Source: Pseudomonadota bacterium
GTDB taxonomy: Bacteria; Pseudomonadota; Gammaproteobacteria; Burkholderiales; Burkholderiaceae_E
Length of the DNA: 7,215 bases
Direction of reading: 5' to 3'
Assembly: GCA_023388075.1 (NCBI GenBank)
Contig: JAEWGX010000132.1
Location: forward strand, 1 to 7,215
In this document: piece after piece, positions 6,567-7,215 of the stretch
Numbering within the stretch: the stretch's first letter is position 1
Layout: the number at the start of each line of letters is the position of its first letter
Program-made: the position numbers and the translations under genes
Notes under the pieces: generated by a model
What the model was told of the DNA's origin: nothing
Seen by the model: only the letters and a program-made list of their open reading frames with translations
The model's database searches: none

Positions 6567-6577
6567 CATTCGATCGA

Positions 6578-6597
6578 CGGCCCTCATCCGAGGCCCG
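6578..6597 (+). terminator. Possible rnpB terminator hairpin
   Basis: Eight-base arms 6578-6585 and 6590-6597 pair with one C-C mismatch around the loop ATCC, twelve bases after the RNase P RNA 3' end. The following CGCCTTGTCG is only weakly T-rich, so this is a candidate rather than a clear intrinsic terminator. It could also protect the RNA 3' end during processing. Confidence 0.35.
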
Positions 6598-6844
6598 CGC
6601 CTTGTCGCTGGCGGCCCCTTCCGGATTCCCTGGCCGCGTTCCTGGCGGCCGCCGCGACATCAGTCGCGCCGGATCCGTCCCACCGCCGCTCGAGCGTGGC
6701 GCGAGGCGCCCCGGACAACCTATCTCCAAAGAGGTAGAGTCGCATACCTCCGGTATTACATTCACATGGCAACCTAAGCCATTGGAATCCCGCCTCGCAC
6801 TGCTGCAAAGGTGAGCAACCGCGCGTAAGTCCTTGTCACGGCAG
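6598..6844. other. Non-coding stretch between rnpB and the mraZ promoter
   Basis: No gene is supported: frames crossing here on both strands lack recognisable protein features. The left half is very GC-rich with short palindromes such as GGCGGCCGCC near 6645. From about 6720 the base composition turns clearly more AT-rich. At 6720-6755 overlapping inverted repeats are visible: CTATCTC/GAGGTAG, then GAGGTA/TACCTC, then TACC/GGTA. Confidence 0.5.
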
Positions 6845-6861
6845 GAAAATCGGCGATTTTC
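6845..6861. promoter_or_regulatory. 17-nt perfect palindrome next to the mraZ promoter
   Basis: GAAAATCG (6845-6852) and CGATTTTC (6854-6861) are exact reverse complements around a single G. The element ends four bases before the -35 hexamer at 6865, a typical place for a dimeric regulator or an upstream AT-rich element. Which protein binds, if any, is unknown. Confidence 0.45.
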
Positions 6862-6864
6862 AGT

Positions 6865-6894
6865 TTGACGGATCGCTATCGATTGCAATATTCT
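6865..6894 (+). promoter_or_regulatory. Likely sigma70 promoter of mraZ / dcw cluster
   Basis: TTGACG (6865-6870) matches the -35 consensus in five of six bases. TATTCT (6889-6894) after 18 bp is an acceptable -10, giving a start near 6901, a few bases before the MraZ boxes. AATATT at 6887-6892 with 16-bp spacing is an alternative -10. Confidence 0.6.
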
Positions 6895-6904
6895 CCGACC
6901 GTTG

Positions 6905-6940
6905 GTGGGAAATCGTGGGACAAAGTGGGTGATGGTGGGT
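6905..6940 (+). promoter_or_regulatory. MraZ operator: four GTGGG[A/T] boxes at 10-bp period
   Basis: GTGGGA (6905-6910), GTGGGA (6915-6920), GTGGGT (6925-6930) and GTGGGT (6935-6940) are separated by AATC, CAAA and GATG. MraZ proteins bind direct TGGGN repeats with about one helical turn spacing, upstream of their own gene, and repress it. Four boxes on one face of the helix fit the ring-shaped MraZ oligomer. Placed right after the predicted transcription start, they would block initiation or early elongation. Confidence 0.92.
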
Positions 6941-7018
6941 TGAGCTGCCAGCATCCCGACAAATCCAAAGCGGACAGTTTTCAGAGATTTAGCGGCAGAT
7001 AGCGAGTATTCGACGGTG

Positions 7019-7120
7019 ATGGCGCCCATTTGCCACATGGTCGAACCGGTTTACCTGCAGACGCACAAGGACCAGCCCCGGTGGGGCGAGGCCGGACAGG
7101 ATCGAATCGGGAAGGGTTGA
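7019..7120 (+). CDS. Possible 33-codon leader ORF before mraZ
   Basis: ATG at 7019 opens a frame of 33 codons (starting MAPICHMVEPVYLQTHKDQP) that ends with TGA at 7118-7120, seven bases before the mraZ start. The ribosome site before it is poor (ACGGTG). No family is recognised. It could be a translated leader coupled to mraZ or a chance frame; evidence is only position and close spacing. Confidence 0.2.
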   Translation: MAPICHMVEPVYLQTHKDQPRWGEAGQDRIGKG

Positions 7121-7127
7121 TTGGCAG

Positions 7128-7215
7128 ATGTTCGAGGGCAGCTATCCTCTGACGCTCGATGCGAAGGGTCGCTTGACGATCCCGAGCGAGATGCGCGAGC
7201 AGCTCGAGTCGATCT
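7128..7215 (+). CDS. mraZ: MraZ, transcriptional repressor of the dcw cluster (5' part only)
   Basis: The first 29 codons before the window ends read MFEGSYPLTLDAKGRLTIPS followed by EMREQLESI. The LDAKGRLTIP block is the hallmark of the first AbrB-like SpoVT/MraZ repeat, which carries the DNA-contacting residues of this ring-forming DNA-binding protein. MraZ represses its own promoter and the division and cell wall genes downstream (rsmH, ftsL, ftsI, mur genes), which should follow outside the window. The ribosome site is weak: GAAGGG at 7111-7116 is eleven bases from the ATG. Four operator boxes lie about 190 bp upstream, so the mRNA leader is long (about 227 nt). Confidence 0.96.
   Translation, partial: MFEGSYPLTLDAKGRLTIPSEMREQLESI

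Noticed and set aside
6478..7038. Minus-strand frame across the rnpB 3' end and the mraZ control region
   Set aside because: It overlaps the RNase P RNA, the promoter and the MraZ boxes, and its translation shows no domain.

Overview
The window is GC-rich DNA, most likely from a betaproteobacterium of the Burkholderiales type. The evidence is an RNase P RNA gene placed just upstream of mraZ, a G+C-rich convergent-gene hairpin cluster of a kind common between genes in that order, and the overall protein content. This assignment is inference from sequence features only.

Layout: (1) 1-613, minus strand: the 5' part of a secreted SH3-domain protein with a Pro/Arg/Tyr-rich tail, cut by the window edge. 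Its upstream region (614-829) holds four TCTGCA direct repeats and a strong inverted repeat. (2) 830-1624, minus: a TauE/SafE-type membrane permease starting at TTG, directly preceded by a 50-codon remnant of an SMP-30/gluconolactonase-like gene (1621-1773) whose stop overlaps the permease start. (3) 1854-5098, plus: a DUF3025 protein, then a four-carbon acid-sugar kinase (otnK type) and a D-erythronate dehydrogenase (denD type). The last two belong to the known D-erythronate/tetronate catabolic route, but the isomerase and decarboxylase partners are not in the window. (4) 5115-5468: three almost identical 118-bp tandem repeats, followed by a GC-rich hairpin cluster that probably ends transcription between convergent genes. 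(5) 5510-6043, minus: a small exported protein resembling the N-terminal periplasmic domain of FimV. (6) About 6163-6566, plus: RNase P RNA (rnpB), type A, with an extended -10 promoter. (7) 6567-7127: no convincing protein gene beyond a possible 33-codon leader ORF. This stretch has several inverted repeats, a likely sigma70 promoter and a textbook MraZ operator of four GTGGG[A/T] boxes at exact 10-bp spacing. (8) 7128 to the edge: the start of mraZ, first gene of the division and cell wall (dcw) cluster.

No wholly new multi-gene system is evident. The features most worth a second look are the homogenised 118-bp tandem array, the SMP-30 remnant joined to the permease gene, the repeated TCTGCA motif upstream of the SH3 gene, and the long, structured leader region of mraZ.
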